A program made the translations under genes and the position numbers. From positions 45,050,699 to 45,114,698 of the forward strand of contig JAFMSR010000002.1 in assembly GCA_022818135.1 (NCBI GenBank): DNA of 64,000 nt, written 5' to 3'. The DNA is from Saxidomus purpurata. Taxonomy: Eukaryota > Mollusca > Bivalvia > Venerida > Veneridae. Under the pieces are notes generated by a model. It was given only the letters and a program-made list of their open reading frames with translations. It was not told the origin of the DNA and did no database searches. Position 1 is the stretch's first letter. Every line of letters starts with the position of its first letter. Positions 37,387 to 51,887 of the stretch are shown here, piece by piece.

Positions 37387-40295
37387 GCCAGAGGAAGCTG
37401 TATTTTACCACACATATTCTCTTGGTGATGCATTTGTATCACTTCGTCTGTAGTTGACAGTGACTAGAACAGTATGAAATAATGTTCATCTGAAAGACTT
37501 ACGATAAAATTGTGTTTCAAACTGAACATAATGTATGTCATATCTGAACATTGTAAATTTAACCAAGACAATAAACTGCATAATACTTCCTTCTGTTACC
37601 CTTAAGTTGTTCCATAATAATAGTAAATCATTGACTAACCAGAGAGTTTTGTCTTTGTGACCAGTATTTACAATGATCAGCTTGCAAAATATCTCTAGTG
37701 CAATTATGGTCTTCACTAATCACTATTCAGTTTTCAAACATTAATGTAGAATTATTTTTGACTGAAAGAAAATAAAAAAAAGCTGTAGTAAGAAGCGCCA
37801 TTTGATGGCTTGCCTATATTGCGTTAAGGGCACACATGAGTAACTAGGAATTTCTAAATACAAATAAAGAAAATTTGGGTCAGGTCACTTTTGACCCAGA
37901 TAGGTGTCATGATGGTACATAAGTACTCCAACGTAAGGTAGGAGACCAATGGTCAAGTCAACAATGTTACATACCAATTTTAATAGGTTTTCCTAGTCAT
38001 AGGCCTATTAGTAAAATCCTTGAAGTGACCTTCCCTGCCCATGTTTTGGGATCAATGGAACAAGTATTAACCCAAAAGGCTAATCATTTGAACAAAAAGG
38101 GAGTATTTAACCAATTTTCCTAGTAATAAGGGCCTAATTTTTAAAAAAATCCCTGAAGAGTGACCTTCTCTTGCCTAGAGGGGGTTTTGACCTTAGGGTT
38201 CATTAAAGTTTCAAAGCAATATCTTAAAGGGTTAAGGCAATAAGAGGATCTTACCCATAGTCAATGTTCTAGCAAATTCTGTCAAATACTTTGACAAAGT
38301 TATGAACTCTTAGTCTCTAGGTCTTGATGGTTATCAGAGAATGGTTAGTTTCAAACATTCAATTTTTCCAATGTTTTTGTTGCCATAAGCAACCAAGACA
38401 CGTTCTAGTAAAAAGGGCATGGAATTTGGAATTCTTTGACGACATGTACTTTTTTGATAGAGCTTCATGGTAAGGAACATCCCTGCAAAGTTTTAGTTAA
38501 CATTGGCCACAATGCTTTCAGAGACAGAGTTATGTACTTGTCTGAAGGAATAGTGGAATGTAAACAGTGACGGTAAGTTTCACAGCCATCCCTAATACCA
38601 ATAAAGTTTTTTTAGTTGTAAGGAATTTATTTCAAGTTCCATTATGAAGAAAGCTCCGAGGCGGGCAGTGGATAGCCCCTTTTTTGAATACCTCTAAAAA
38701 ACCAGACCATGATGGCCCAATTTTTGGTCACATCCCCATGTGCCCGCATGATTTAACAAGTGGTAGAGACCACAAGACTGTTACATACCATGGTTTTCCT
38801 ATTCTCAGTGACCCCCTGGCTAAGCCAATCTTGACCACTGAGCTATCATTTGAAAATTTTGTTTAAAGTTTTCCATGTATAAGCCTTGAAAAATCAATTT
38901 TGACCTGGGGTTCTTTACAAACTTAGGAGGTCATAGGCATTTCTACCTACCAAATATGTATCTCTAGGTCTTGTGGTTTCAGAGTTTTCTTTTGTTGCAT
39001 GAACGGTGTTTCAGGCAATAGAACTTAAGACTTTGTAGAGCTTTATCAAGGCTCCTGCAAGTTTTATTAACATTCCCAATGGTTTAGGAATGTTGAACAA
39101 GTGAAAAAAGCACAATTTCACTATATCAAGAGCTGTAAGAGTACAACTGCCTTATTATCCTGATTAATGGAGTTGTAATGTTTCACGACAGTATATCAAA
39201 TATTTCATGAACTTTGAGCAGATTTTCACTCATTTAAGGGCCATAACTCCACTATAACTAGGTGCAGCCACAAAAACCAAAGGTGCACAACTTTACCTTA
39301 TTGTAAGTTTCATAACTATGGGTCAAATGCTTTTGAAGTAACATGCTATACAAAATCAGAAACAGACAGAAGCATAATGTACATACTGTCTGCAATTTTT
39401 GCCAAATCAGGGCCTGTAACTCTCCAAGTATTATTCTGATCTAGGTTATAATCAAACTCATCCAAGATCTTATGGTTATCTACATTTTGTGCAAAAATGA
39501 TAAAATATTAGCCATGAAATGAAGATAATAGTGTATACATAGTTAAATATTGCAATTTTTGTTATATCAGGGGCAAGAACTCTGAAAGTATTGATCAAAT
39601 CTTAACGCAATACATATTCATGTAAATACGAGAAGAAGGATTAGTGAAAAATGTAGGTGCAAGATTGTAAACAAACTAAATGGTGATGGATGACAGACAT
39701 TAGGCAATCACAGTAGTTTGCCTGGAGCACTTTGTGCCTCTAGTGTTAACATGGTTAAATGTGGACAGACGACAGACATAAGGAAATCACAATAAGTAGT
39801 GCTTTGAAACTGACTCTGACTAAGCCTCTGGTGTAGCTTTTTAAAATTATATATTACATTCATGTTTGTTTTCTTAACTTTGTTGTACTTAATCTGTGAC
39901 CAGAATTTTGAAGAATCCAAATGAGTCCATTTCATAAAGTACATTGAGAACACCAAATCTTAAGACATAAAATTACATGTAACCATAACAAAGGGTTGTG
40001 TTCCGAATCCATTGCCTTTATCTGAAAGAAGCGCAGTGCTGTTCAAGTCAGACCACACTTTATCCCCCCGCCTCCCTGCCCCTTGATGAGTCAGACCTAA
40101 ATACAGTAAATTAAATACAGTAAATACAGTATACACGATTATATTTGCTAGATGATGAAGCCATATACATTGCACCACTACCCCTTTATCACTGAATCTT
40201 CTTTTTTGTTTTGCAAGAGCACAGAACGCACAGAACTTTCCTATATCATTATTTCTGGAGTCAAAAAGTAACAAAACTATTGTATTAGATATAAT
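37387..40295. repeat. 3' flank of the B-box gene and degenerate interspersed repeats
   Basis: AATAAA-type signals for the plus-strand gene occur at about 37569 and 37770. From about 37830 to 39700 the sequence is an old mosaic of 'accttc.ctgccc', 'agggccataactcc' and 'aagttttattaacatt' phrases typical of decayed mollusc repeats. Open frames are short and without splice support. No gene or RNA gene is seen. Confidence 0.5.
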
Positions 40296-40301
40296 TTTAT
40301 T
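40296..40301 (-). terminator. Candidate polyadenylation signal AATAAA
   Basis: On the minus strand AATAAA reads from 40301 to 40296. It stands where sequence texture changes from decayed repeats on the left to uniform AT-rich sequence on the right, and no coding exon lies between it and the stop codon at 51888. It could end a very long 3'UTR of the charged nuclear protein, but other AATAAA sites occur nearer the stop. Confidence 0.2.
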
Positions 40302-41852
40302 TCATCTGTATGGAACACTGTAGAATCCGGTAACATCTAACTGTAAAATAGAGATCCTGTGAAATAGATAAAAAAATATACATTTACATTTAATACAATG
40401 TGTATCAAGTAAAATGAAAGACTGTGGTATAAACAGATATAAATATTGCTGCAAATCTCTCTTGTCTCTAAATAATAAACACAACTTAATGATAAACAGT
40501 ACAGTTTTATTTACAATATCATGTTTATTTACAAACACATGGGGAATAACATGACTACAACAACAACTCACAGGTATAGCTTGTGTTTCCTTGACTTTGT
40601 CGGAACTATATACATGTAGGAATCATGTACAATGTACATGCATAATGTACATGTCAAGAAATCAGTGTGTGACAGCAACAAGAAAGTAGATACTTTAGAA
40701 CGAATATATATATACAGAATAGTTCTCATTGCAAGATTGAAAATATGTACAACACTAGGCAAAAAGATGTAGCTTGTATACAAACTATCAAACATTCACT
40801 TTATATTTCACTTTACATTTACAGCATCCTTCTCCCCCAAAACAAACAAACAAAAACATATTTTTGGCTGTTGCAATACCAGATAAATGGCCGACCTTTG
40901 GCAGTTTACTATACAGAGGTAAACAGATTTGTACAAGAAGTTCTAGATTTATACAAAATTTTTACATAAATTTCATATATTCATGGAAAACTGAGATTAG
41001 TGCCATGTCAAAATAAACACTTCAGAAGGACACATTGAAAATATGTAAATATCTTTTATATTTGTCATAATGTGCTTACCTTCTTTATTATTGCAAATTC
41101 TTTTCAAACTAATTAATATTACTTTTTAACATTCAACATCTGGCAACATCGTCTCCATTTTTTTTTCTATGAAAAAAGATTTAATATAAACATGCAATTT
41201 CTACAATTGAGTCATACTAGATAAAAATTTCAATGTAACATTTAATGTATATATAACAGCATAAAATTTTAACTTCTTTTATAATTTTCATTCATAGTTT
41301 TATGACTGGAAATTTTAAATATACATAAATTCATAATTAATACCTAAGCTCTAAAACATATTATGCTCTGCAAAAAATCTACCAATATCATGTTACAGAC
41401 AACCTATCAGAATAAAACAAAAGTAAATCTTGTAAAATAACGGGCCGCGTTGCAACATTTTGCACTGTGCATTTCAAGGAAATATGTACAGTGAGAAATA
41501 CAGCATTAACTTGTGACTGAGGACATTTCAAATGCCCAACAGTTGCAAGATTTCCTTTATGTCATGTAATTTATGACTGTATTCAGATCTCTACAGCATG
41601 ACAGACAACGTCTGAGGTTTGCAACCAGCCCCTGGATACAAGTACCAGCCAGTCAGAGGGACCATACAGTCTGATCTGGATCTATAGTATCTGTGTATCC
41701 ATGCATGAAACTAGAGCAACATAACAACAATGTTTTTATTGTGCTTTTCAAATACTAACATGACTCATTAACATGTATTCCTAATGACTGAAAGTGTTAA
41801 CTATAGGGTTAACTGTTTTGTAATATTGATATTTCATGACTGTATATACGAT

Positions 41853-41907
41853 TTTTAATGGTCGCAAATAATTTTTAGTTGTTAAAAACTGTTTGCGACC
41901 ATTAAAA
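41853..41907. repeat. 16-bp perfect inverted repeat, 23-base loop
   Basis: TTTTAATGGTCGCAAA at 41853-41868 pairs perfectly with its reverse complement at 41892-41907. Related half-sites 'tttgcgactt' and 'tttaatagtcgcaaattt' follow at about 42015 and 42034, so this is more likely the edge of a palindromic MITE than a functional hairpin. Confidence 0.75.
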
Positions 41908-44422
41908 TATTGTACCATATATATTTGCAAATGTAAAAATTACTAAATAGTTAACCCTTTTCTATTAACGCACAATGTTTTTATATGTGATAATTAAAAC
42001 GCTGTTCCATTTTTGCGACTTTATATGTTATTTAATAGTCGCAAATTTAAACGACATAACCTATCAGAAACAATGTTACATCAGTAGTGCATTAGAAATG
42101 GTGCTTCTTACAGTGCACAGCTGATCAAATGCGAGACCTCAATCGTGACAACTGACTTCCGAACACGGATTAGATAGCTTAATACTATTAGTCTGCAGAG
42201 CAGTACAATTATAATTAATGATGAATACATGGTAAGCTAATACGGTCACTTATACATCTGTTTTACGAACAAGAATCAAAACATGCTTTTATAGGAACTT
42301 TACATGACCTAGTAATACCTGGGGAAGAAAAAACTTAACAAAAAAAGTCATATCCAAATGGATTCAACGAAATTAAAATTGTGATTGAAAACAGTAAAAA
42401 AATGTCTGATTACATTTGTATAATGGTATTCGAATTTGTTCATCTAAAGACTATTTTGTTACTGTTCAAACTAATAAACATAACTAAAATTTTCAATTAA
42501 ATATGGCATTCGTTCACCTGTCTTAATTTGTGTCGGGTTGAATGAACTATCTTGAGTTATGTGAAACTGCAATCTTCTTTTCTAATGCATAAGGTGCTTA
42601 TACATGAAAATTATAAATCACTTGTTTTTTTCTATCATATGCTATATTTAGGGTGCTATTGACTTTGTTAAATTTGTTACAAGGTAGAAAGCCGGAATAC
42701 AACCTGTTCCATACAGACATTGCAACATCACCTAGCAATGTAAAGTTCAAGCACGGTTTTGCCTGGAATATGAATGATTTTGTGTGGGAGGCTAAATATG
42801 CCTGATGCATAAAATACCCACACATACTGTTTCTGTGTGTCAGTAAAACCAGGATGGCTCAGCACTCGTTTCTTGCAACAGATTGAAATGTTATGCCAAT
42901 ATATTAAGTAATTATCTATTTGATAAAAATGCTACAAAGCAACAGCAACAAATAGATACATCCATTCAACAAATAGAAACAATATCAGCAAAACAAAGTT
43001 CGTTTTCAGCATATTTAAATAACTGCCCTTTAGCTAGTCAAACCGACACTTGGCCGAAAACAGATATGAGAATGATAAACAATTTGCAAAATTACATGGA
43101 CATTTCTAAATGTACATCAAAATCTCTTACACACAGAAAATTCAGTTCATAAAGTTCGTATGTTTTGTAACAACAAAAAGCCGAGTCACCTGATAAATAC
43201 TGTGAATATGGCCTGAACGTGTTAAAAAAAATCTGGAATTACCAGTGACCGCACCTTTAACCCTGACTTATATTTACATGCACACCTATTTTGTAACACT
43301 TTCTCACCTATAAATATATTATGTACTTTAACACTATTCCTTTAAGCCACTCCTTCTGGCAGATGTTCAATTTACCAGTTGGGTATTGAGAATAGCAGAA
43401 AGTTACATAACCTTTCTAAATGCGGTCAGGCACGAAGCTTTAAACTTAGTAGATGCTTTTTACAATAACATGTAAGAATGGAATCATACTGAGTAATTTT
43501 TCTTACTGGCAGATTTAAATGAAAGTATAGCTATTAGAAAGGGTGGATTTTCACGGTTGGTATGACGCTATATGTGATCCTTCAGGGCCCCCAAAAATAT
43601 GTGTTTCTGATCACCTGACCCACCATAACCTTATACTGCCAACCTCAAGCTTTTTTATGAGAAAATTATTAAAAAGACCAATTTTCAAGTGTTTCAAAGC
43701 AAAAAAAGCCATGAAAAAAACACTAAAAACCATACTTATTTTGGCAAAGCTATTAAAAACACCTTTTTTTCTCTCTGCCTTATACTTAATTTTATCTATA
43801 TGCATGGGTGAAAGTTTCCAAAATACATATATCTACAAATCACTTTTTGTAAGCTTACGATTGCTTGAAAGGGTACAAGTTATCATAATTGTTTCAAACA
43901 TTTGGCCAATATTTTCAATAAACAGACATGGTGACTTGAAGTTCTATCCCCATTTAAACCTTCACATTACACAGAGAAAAGCGGTTACAAACCTTTAACA
44001 CAACTTATTTTCTGCAAGCAAATGCAATTCTGATTCAAACCACTTCTTGAAATCCAGAAAATGTAGTCTAGACATGGATCAAGAGTTGAGATTGACATTT
44101 TGTAAGAAGATAATATGGTGAATATAATGTGTATGAGCCAATAGTATTCCACATACAAGACATTCAAGTAAGGTACAGTCTTAAAAACATAACTTAAAGA
44201 GCTAAAACAAGTTGTCTGGATTTATAATTCTACCAATTTCTTTTGATATATATAAACACTGCTCACATGTTGTACAAAGTTCCAAGTACAAAGTCAGAGT
44301 ATATGTATTTTAAATTCAAATTTATGGCACAGCACAATTGTATTGAGACAAACATATGACACCAAGCACAAGTAAGTTTATATTTCTCACAACTACAATA
44401 ACATCTGTAATAAGGTTTTTAA

Positions 44423-44767
44423 ACTAGATGAGTGTTCAGTAGAACACTTGTGTCACCACCCTCTTACGCTTGGTTAGAATAACCAATAATTTTGTGACAA
44501 AATCTAGGTGTTCAGTAGAACACTTGTGTCGCCCTCTTACGCTTTGTCAGAATAACCAATAATTTTGTACAAAAAGGGGCGTAACTCCTCAAATATGATC
44601 TTGACCTACAAAATTTGGCAGCACACGACGCTTTTCTCATAAGCAATACAATTGTAAAGTTTGATAAAGAAATCTTAAGAAATGGCCAACATAAAGTTTA
44701 TGTGACGGACTGACCAATGGACAAAGCTATCCCTATGTATCGCCTTTTCTCTGAAAGGGCGACACAA
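44423..44767 (+). mobile_element. Interspersed repeat family 1, copy 2
   Basis: It is homologous to 26191-26757, with the same start 'actagatg.gtgttcagtag', the TGTTCAGTAGAACA palindrome and the end 'tccctatgtatcgc...gggcgacac'. Its head is duplicated: the palindrome block occurs at 44432 and again at 44509, 77 bp apart. The middle is shorter than in copy 1. Confidence 0.75.
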
Positions 44768-45386
44768 AAACCTGTACCTTGCTCAATTTCTAAAATGAAC
44801 TTGTCCATCTTTCCATGTGCATGCCACAATTCATTATTTGAAGGAGCACTCACTGAAAACCTACTGACTGAACAAAGAACAGTGCAGATCATGATCACAC
44901 CAGCATATCTGTACAGTCTAATCATGATCTTCACACACCGTAAAGACAGAATCACTCAGATTAAAACATCTATTCTATACTGACTGAGATAAACCCCCCC
45001 CCCTCATTAAAACACTGACTTTTATCATATCAAATAATTACTTTACTGAGTTTACTCCATCTTTGTAAAGCACATGTTTATCTCAAAAAGTTGGTAGCTG
45101 TTTAGCACTACAGTTTAAACCTTTTCCCTTCTGGTGACAAATGACTTGCAACTACTGTAGATCATGATCAGCCTGGACATCTCTGCAGTTTGATCATGGA
45201 CAGTACTGTTTGCTACTCAGTCCGTACATTTTCAGTGAATATCCTCACTAGCAACAGTACTATCCAAATTGAAAGATGCTCAAGTCCATTAAAAAATTGT
45301 ATACGCTAAATGTTTCAAACTATCATTAGCAATGTGAGATCACATTTACCTTCACTGACCAATAACTGTTCTCCAACTTCATCAAA

Positions 45387-45470
45387 CTATCTGGTAATAA
45401 AAACAAGCTTTAACTATCTGGTAATAAATATAAGCTTTAACCATCTGGTAATAAAAACAAGCTAAACTTT
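45387..45470. repeat. ~30-bp minisatellite, 3 copies
   Basis: The unit 'actatctggtaataaaaacaagcttta' occurs three times with small changes. Confidence 0.8.
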
Positions 45471-47474
45471 AAGTTTGCTAGCGGAAAGTTGACATTTGTG
45501 CAAAATATAAAGAGGAATATTTGTTAAACAGCCAATCAGAGGACACAAAAGACTCGTCAATTGTAGCAAGTACTTGCCAAGTACAGGTGCACTCACATGA
45601 AGATGCCTAGGTAAGGAATTACAAGTGAATGGCTGTTTTATCAAGGAGAATATTTACAACCGGTTCAACCGTATTTGTTATTTTAACCAGACAGCCAAAC
45701 TTTTGAAATATAAATGTAAATATATATACGTGTAAATATTTTACAAGTAGCTACAGATGGTAAAGTACAAATCACATCTACATGACATTGTATGTATCAC
45801 AAGCTAAAAACGGCAATACATGATTAACGTATTAGAAGTATAAACAGACAAGTGAATGAGGACGGTATCAAGTATTAATACACACTGTACACTCCGTAAG
45901 TACACGGTAAATTATTAGTATAAATTATACATCAGTCAGGTAATTAGGTATCAATCAGATTACAACAGCTTATCTTCTAATAGTACATGAATACATGTGG
46001 TTATTCAACTTGCCAGAGTTCGTCGAGGTAGGAAGTCATTTCTGACCAATCTTTAAGACAACTGGGTAAAAAATAAAGATATCAATGTTCACAAAGTTTA
46101 GGATTTGTTCGGGTGACCTAGCTTCTGACCTCACATGACCCAGGTTTTAAATTTACCTAGAGAACATCAAAACTGACTTCACATGACCCAGTTTTTAACT
46201 TTAGATCATCGAAACAAACATTCTGAGCAATTTTCATGATGATTGGATTTAAAATGGAAGAGGACTTGAGTGTTCACAAGGTTAAGGGTGGACAGACAGA
46301 CAGCAGACATCATGCAATCTAAATAAGACAACTTTGAGCACTCAGGTGAGCTAAAATCAGTTATTTTAATCTGGGTCATGACCCACATTCTATTGATTTT
46401 ACAGTAACTGTACCACATTCTACTGTTCTTACAAAAAATCATGAGCTCCACCACATTCTACTGTTCTTAGGCCCCACTTCTTACAAGAGCTCCACAACAT
46501 TCTACTGCTCTTTGTTTAATGGCCTCCAAAACATAAATGTCTATTTAAAAAGAATATGTAAATTGAAAATTAAGGACAATGTTTTGATATTCTTTGCTTC
46601 ATAAACTTTTGTACAAACATTGTTCAATATTCTCACAAATACAGTTCAGTATTAAAAGCAATATGTCAAATAAAATTTTTAACAAAAACAAATCATGTCA
46701 GCACAATTCATCACAACCTGTCAAGTGGAATTTTCTGTCCAATCGATAACTTGAAATCTCTTATCTGTTTTCTCTCTAAAGTACAGATCACGTCTTTAAG
46801 TTCTCATCTAATTTTTTTAATAGGTCAATGTCAAGATACTGCGTCTGATAAAATGATCTGATTTCCGCAAAAGTACTTTGAAAAAAAAAAGTATCTCATA
46901 TGAAGTCTGAAAGGAAAATGGAATTAATTTTATTTAGATGGTCGAGAGAGAGCTGCGTTTTTTTTAAATGGTTTAGTATAAACTTAACTATTATGTGCAT
47001 TATGAAATACATATACATATTCAATACATAGTGACAAAATGAACACCATGTGGCTGAAACATTACGCTTTTTATGCATTACAACTTAAGTGAACTGAAGG
47101 TATTCATAGTCGAGTCTCAAATACACTTGGTTGATTCCAACATATTCATCCTTAAGTGTGTAGGTTATCTATCTGGTCGTAACATTAATGAAAACTATCA
47201 AACACTTAAAGAAAAGCTACCAGGCAGAGTTAAATCTTCAGAAAGCATTTGGGATACTGTATAAAGTAGCAAAACAACAAGAACAGCACATTTTCAGCTG
47301 CTTTGTGTTTTATTTTGCCGTTTATAAACAAGTTATTGGTTCATGCATACATGAACTGTAGTGTGTATATTAGCTGCAATGTGTTGTGCCAAGTGCATTT
47401 TAGGTAGGTATAGCAACGGCTGGTCACGATCTAAGTGTACATACATGTCATGGCTGACAAAACAGTTCGGCTGT

Positions 47475-47571
47475 CAGTGTTCTATGATGCATTTAGCGTT
47501 CTATGACGCATTCAGTGTTCTATGATGCATTTAGCGTTCTATGGCATTCAGTGTTCTATGATGCATTCAGC
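47475..47571. repeat. ~20-bp minisatellite, about 5 copies
   Basis: The unit 'agtgttctatgatgcattt' (19-20 bp) repeats with alternating forms, 'cagtgttctatgatgc' and 'agcgttctatgacgc', and one shortened copy. Confidence 0.85.
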
Positions 47572-50500
47572 TTCACACTTTGAAGTTTCAAGTATTGTTG
47601 ATGTAAACATCAATAAAAGGTTTAATACTAAACTTCCTCAAAGAATATTAGTTTTCCATATGATTACTGCTAGACAATGAATGCAAGATATATAGAACGT
47701 TTAATATAATGCAGTGGTAAAACATAAAATGTAAGATTTTAAGACATTTGCCACAAACTTCTAGCTGTCTGACTCGTCACACGACAGTTTACAGCCTGTT
47801 TTGCCAAGACGGAAGTAAATAGGAGCACTATCTCCCCTTTAACAAATGATCGAAATAATTTGTGAAATGACACTTATATCTCTCCCTTTAGGCAGGCTGC
47901 AGGAAGGTGGGCGTGTAATCTGTAGATTACTGCAGACTGATGTGCAATTTAAAAACTATCTTGCTAGCCTTGACATATCATTATCAAAGTGTAAATCAAT
48001 TTTGCGGGAAGATATTTCATATAAAATATACATGTACCACTGTGTACAAAACAAGGTCTTCATGTTAAAAGTTGCTGTAAACAAAGAACAAGTGAACCAT
48101 ACAGATCTGAAACACACAGTATAGTTGGCTACGATCTGGACTAAAAACATGGCCTTGTGGTTTTTGAACAGCTGGGGGTCTCATGTATGTACTAGTTTAA
48201 TAATTTTATCACTTAAAATAAACAAGCAAACATGTATTCTAACACAGTTTATATACACGATAACATCTCCAGTAAAATAGGTTATTTGTATTAAAACCTC
48301 AGGATGCCTACCATAAAGTTGAACATGAACTGTCAGATAACGGGACACTTGACTATTTGAAACACTTCAATAGTGCATTTAAACAGTTCTAACAAACATG
48401 TCAAAAAGGCTTAAAATTGTTAATATTAAATTCATGTAGCTCTATGGTAATTTAAGTCTTATTATAATGTCCGATACCCGTGAAAACTTTTATTTAGTTT
48501 CAAATGAATTAAATGGTATTACTGAGATAACTGAGATATAAACATTCAAGTTGTTGTTGTTTGAGTTAACGCCCATTCCAACCTGTGTCATTTTAATAGG
48601 CGGGCAGTTTACCCAACAAATGTTCCTGAATGTTTGATATTCCTGAAGTCTTCACTGAGATTTTAAAAAATCCACTGATGTGTTACTGAGATATGACTAC
48701 GAGGCTAATAGTAGTTTGCATGCAAAACTTCAACCAAACTTTTTAAGTTGAACAAGGGTCATAATTTAAATCAAATTTAATCAAAGGTATTTAACTTGAC
48801 TGTCTGATATCCCTGAACATTTTTTATTAACATTCAAATCAATCCAACAACTGGTTAATGAGATATCTGCATGATAGTAAGCTTGCATGCAAAACTTTCA
48901 CCAAAGTTTCGAAGTCCAACAAAAGCCATAATTTGCATTAAAGTCAGTCAAGTATGTCCATGATAGTAGCTTGCATGTAAAACTTTAACCAAATGTGCTT
49001 CAGCAAGGTTGACTGCAATAGCCCTCATTATTATCTGAAGAGTTGAGCTACAAATGTTGCTGAAGATTTTCCTAAGATACAGCTTCAATCTTTCAAAATT
49101 AGCACATGTAATATACTATGTAAAATGTGAATATAAACTTGTATAATTATAGAGTGAGTTGCTTGAAATAAACTATGTTTAAAGTTATATTACCCTTCAC
49201 AATGGTCACATTGGATTATAGTTAAAAATGCTGCTCAAAACACAGTGGATGCTTTAAAAACATATGAAATGTTTACCAAGTTATTTTCTGTTTTGACAAA
49301 TACAATTAAGGTACTCATAACCGAAAGAGTGGTTTTTTTTTTTGACTAGGATAGTCAAAAAGATTTTCCCAGATTTCCTCTAATTCAATGTGAATAACTG
49401 TTACACGATCTTTTTTTGGGTTAAACTTTGGCATTTTTTTCTAGGGTAAAATCATGATTAATGTTTTTTTAAATTTTATGGTCCCAATTTAACTACAATT
49501 ATTACATACACAATGTAAATGGGTCTATAACTTTCAATGAATGTAGCTCTAAGGTGATAGAGTCTTACTCAGTCTAGCTTTGCCCTTACCATCAATACAA
49601 ACATGGAATTCACGATCAACATATAATGTACTTTCTAGCAAAACAGAAAGTTTTGTTACAAATCTTCAAGATTTCAAGTTATTTTCTAAATTAGTGTAAA
49701 TTGGGTAATTTTCACGTGGAGAAAATCTTGTGATTTGTGAGCAGCCAGACTTATCAGCAAATTTTAAATTCATGAAAGGAGAATTCTGTTAGAGTAAATC
49801 CATCCGAAATTGATTTTTCGCAAGATATTTAAATAATGGAAAAAAGCAATTTGCAAAAATATGAAAATTAATTAATCATGAATAATACACATTGTACAGT
49901 ACCAGTATTACCATATATACATTGCACATACAAAAAATAAAGGAAGTCTGTCACTTCAAGGTGTTTCATATTACTACCAATATATATATGGACTCCCTGA
50001 CTTGCGAATTCGAAATTAAAATGCAGCAGACTTTCAACTTCAACAGTAACACACCTTGACAATAAAATAGTGTTATGCTTATGTAAATATGTACACGTTT
50101 TAAAGCAAAGCTACAAAAACAGTACGAGAACTGATTGAAAATTTGAATAAAATATTTGTCTATATTTGCTTTACATTGATTTGTAGACTGAAGCTCTTGA
50201 AGTCTATCTAAATATCTCCCAATGCTTACTTCCTGGTGTTCTGAACAGTACTCCTGCTGACAGAAGGGCTTCTTGAGGTTATTTTGAAATCTGATGACAC
50301 GATTCTAACTAGGGACTTCAGTTTTAGGATCCCAATGCATTACCCTATCTCACAGCACCTCCTAAACTGACATACTGAACGACTTTTAGACATGCAACAT
50401 AATATTTTTAGAATTATTTGAACAATTATGATAGGGCTTCATGCAAGGAACACATCTTTAAAGTTTAATTAACATTGGCCCAGTGGTTTCAGAGGAGGTG

Positions 50501-51887
50501 TCGTTTGATGGAAAATGTGAACGGAGGACATACAACAGACAGTGAGCGATCCTAATAGCTCACTCTGGCACTTCGGCCAAGTGAGCTAAAAAAAGGGTTC
50601 CACGGATTCAAACACCAACTAAATTGCACTTCCTAAAACATCCACTAAATTTAATACTCATAAATTTAGGTACATACACATTATATTGTATTTAATACAA
50701 ACTGTATACTACACAAAAGTTTCAATATGCATTGTAGATGTAAATGTCTTTTCAACTTCCAGTAAGCAAAAGTACAGTATTATTTTTTTGTTTCAAATAC
50801 AAAAACAGTTGTGAAACAATAACTAAAAGGAAATAACGTGATAATGTTTGGTGACTGAATCTCGTTCGATGTATACCATTCACTTCTCCCCATGTGTTAC
50901 ATTCTACATAATTTGCACCAAATGAAGCATACATAGCATGCATTCAGGGTATTGTGGATTCTCATAATACACAGAAGAGTGTGTTCCATTGATATGTAAT
51001 TTTCTTAGTAAGACATATGTCAGTGTTACAGGGACCGGTAATAACCACACTGTTTGACAGAAATGTGTAAATCTACACATTTCGTAAATAAAAGCATTAT
51101 AATCTTTCAAACAAGCGAAAGCTGAAAGAGTATGTTGTCTATATCTAACAAATTCCGATGACATTTATATTGCTGTGACTCCCTTTTCTGGTATTACAAA
51201 TTGGGGATTAAATCCTGACAGTGCTGGTACACAGCTACGGACTGGAAGAAATCAATCTTGGCAGTTACAATAATAAAAACTTGCCAGATTTCTCGTAAAA
51301 TGCTTTAAAAAGTTATCTTTCACTTTACGCCTAGCTTTTCATTTCTCTTGCCAGAACCAGTTTACAGATAACTGTAGTCAATTGTGCCCTATAAGGTCAA
51401 AACTGCCATAAATACACACTATATAACGCAGATATTAAGCACTTGAAACAGTCACTATGTAACAATACCAATTGCTTTTACATGTCAAAAGACATAACAT
51501 AACTATAACAGGCAGATATCAACACAATACAAAGACACAGTAATCATTTTGCTATACAGCACTATGTAAAAGTAACGACTATCTACAACACCGTTTCATT
51601 CTCTGCTCCAAGGTGCCGTAGACTTTTCACCATTACTCCATTTTCTCATTAAAATTCCCTGCCATGAAAATAATGTTATGTCACTCTTGAATATAATACA
51701 TGTACTTGTAATAGTCTCCCTTTGTTCTCCGAGAAACGTTAAATGTCTGATTTCCTGTGGATCTGTAAACCGCATTCCTGTATTCACAGCTGTATAACAT
51801 CTTACTACTTACCTTTCATGCTTAAACATCATATTTTCTCGGAAAAAAATGGAAGAAATTATAATCTAGATGTATAAACCTAATGTT

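Larger units (their letters stand above)
40302..51887. other. 11.6-kb AT-rich stretch without supported coding sequence
   Basis: Only short open frames occur. The longest, 151 codons at 43543-43998, is Lys/Leu/Ile-rich with no family pattern. Named repeats inside are given separately. Decayed repeats with 'gtgacctag.ttt.tgac', ending '.tgagctaaaa', lie at about 46090-46365 and 50380-50590. A triplicated block with 'gcatgcaaaactt.aaccaaa' lies at 48712-49005. Part may be 3'UTR of the gene ending at 51888. Confidence 0.45.

Noticed and set aside
43543..43998. Open frame of 151 codons on the plus strand
   Set aside because: Low-complexity Lys/Leu/Ile composition, no family pattern, no splice or start support, and the AT-rich context makes such frames likely by chance.
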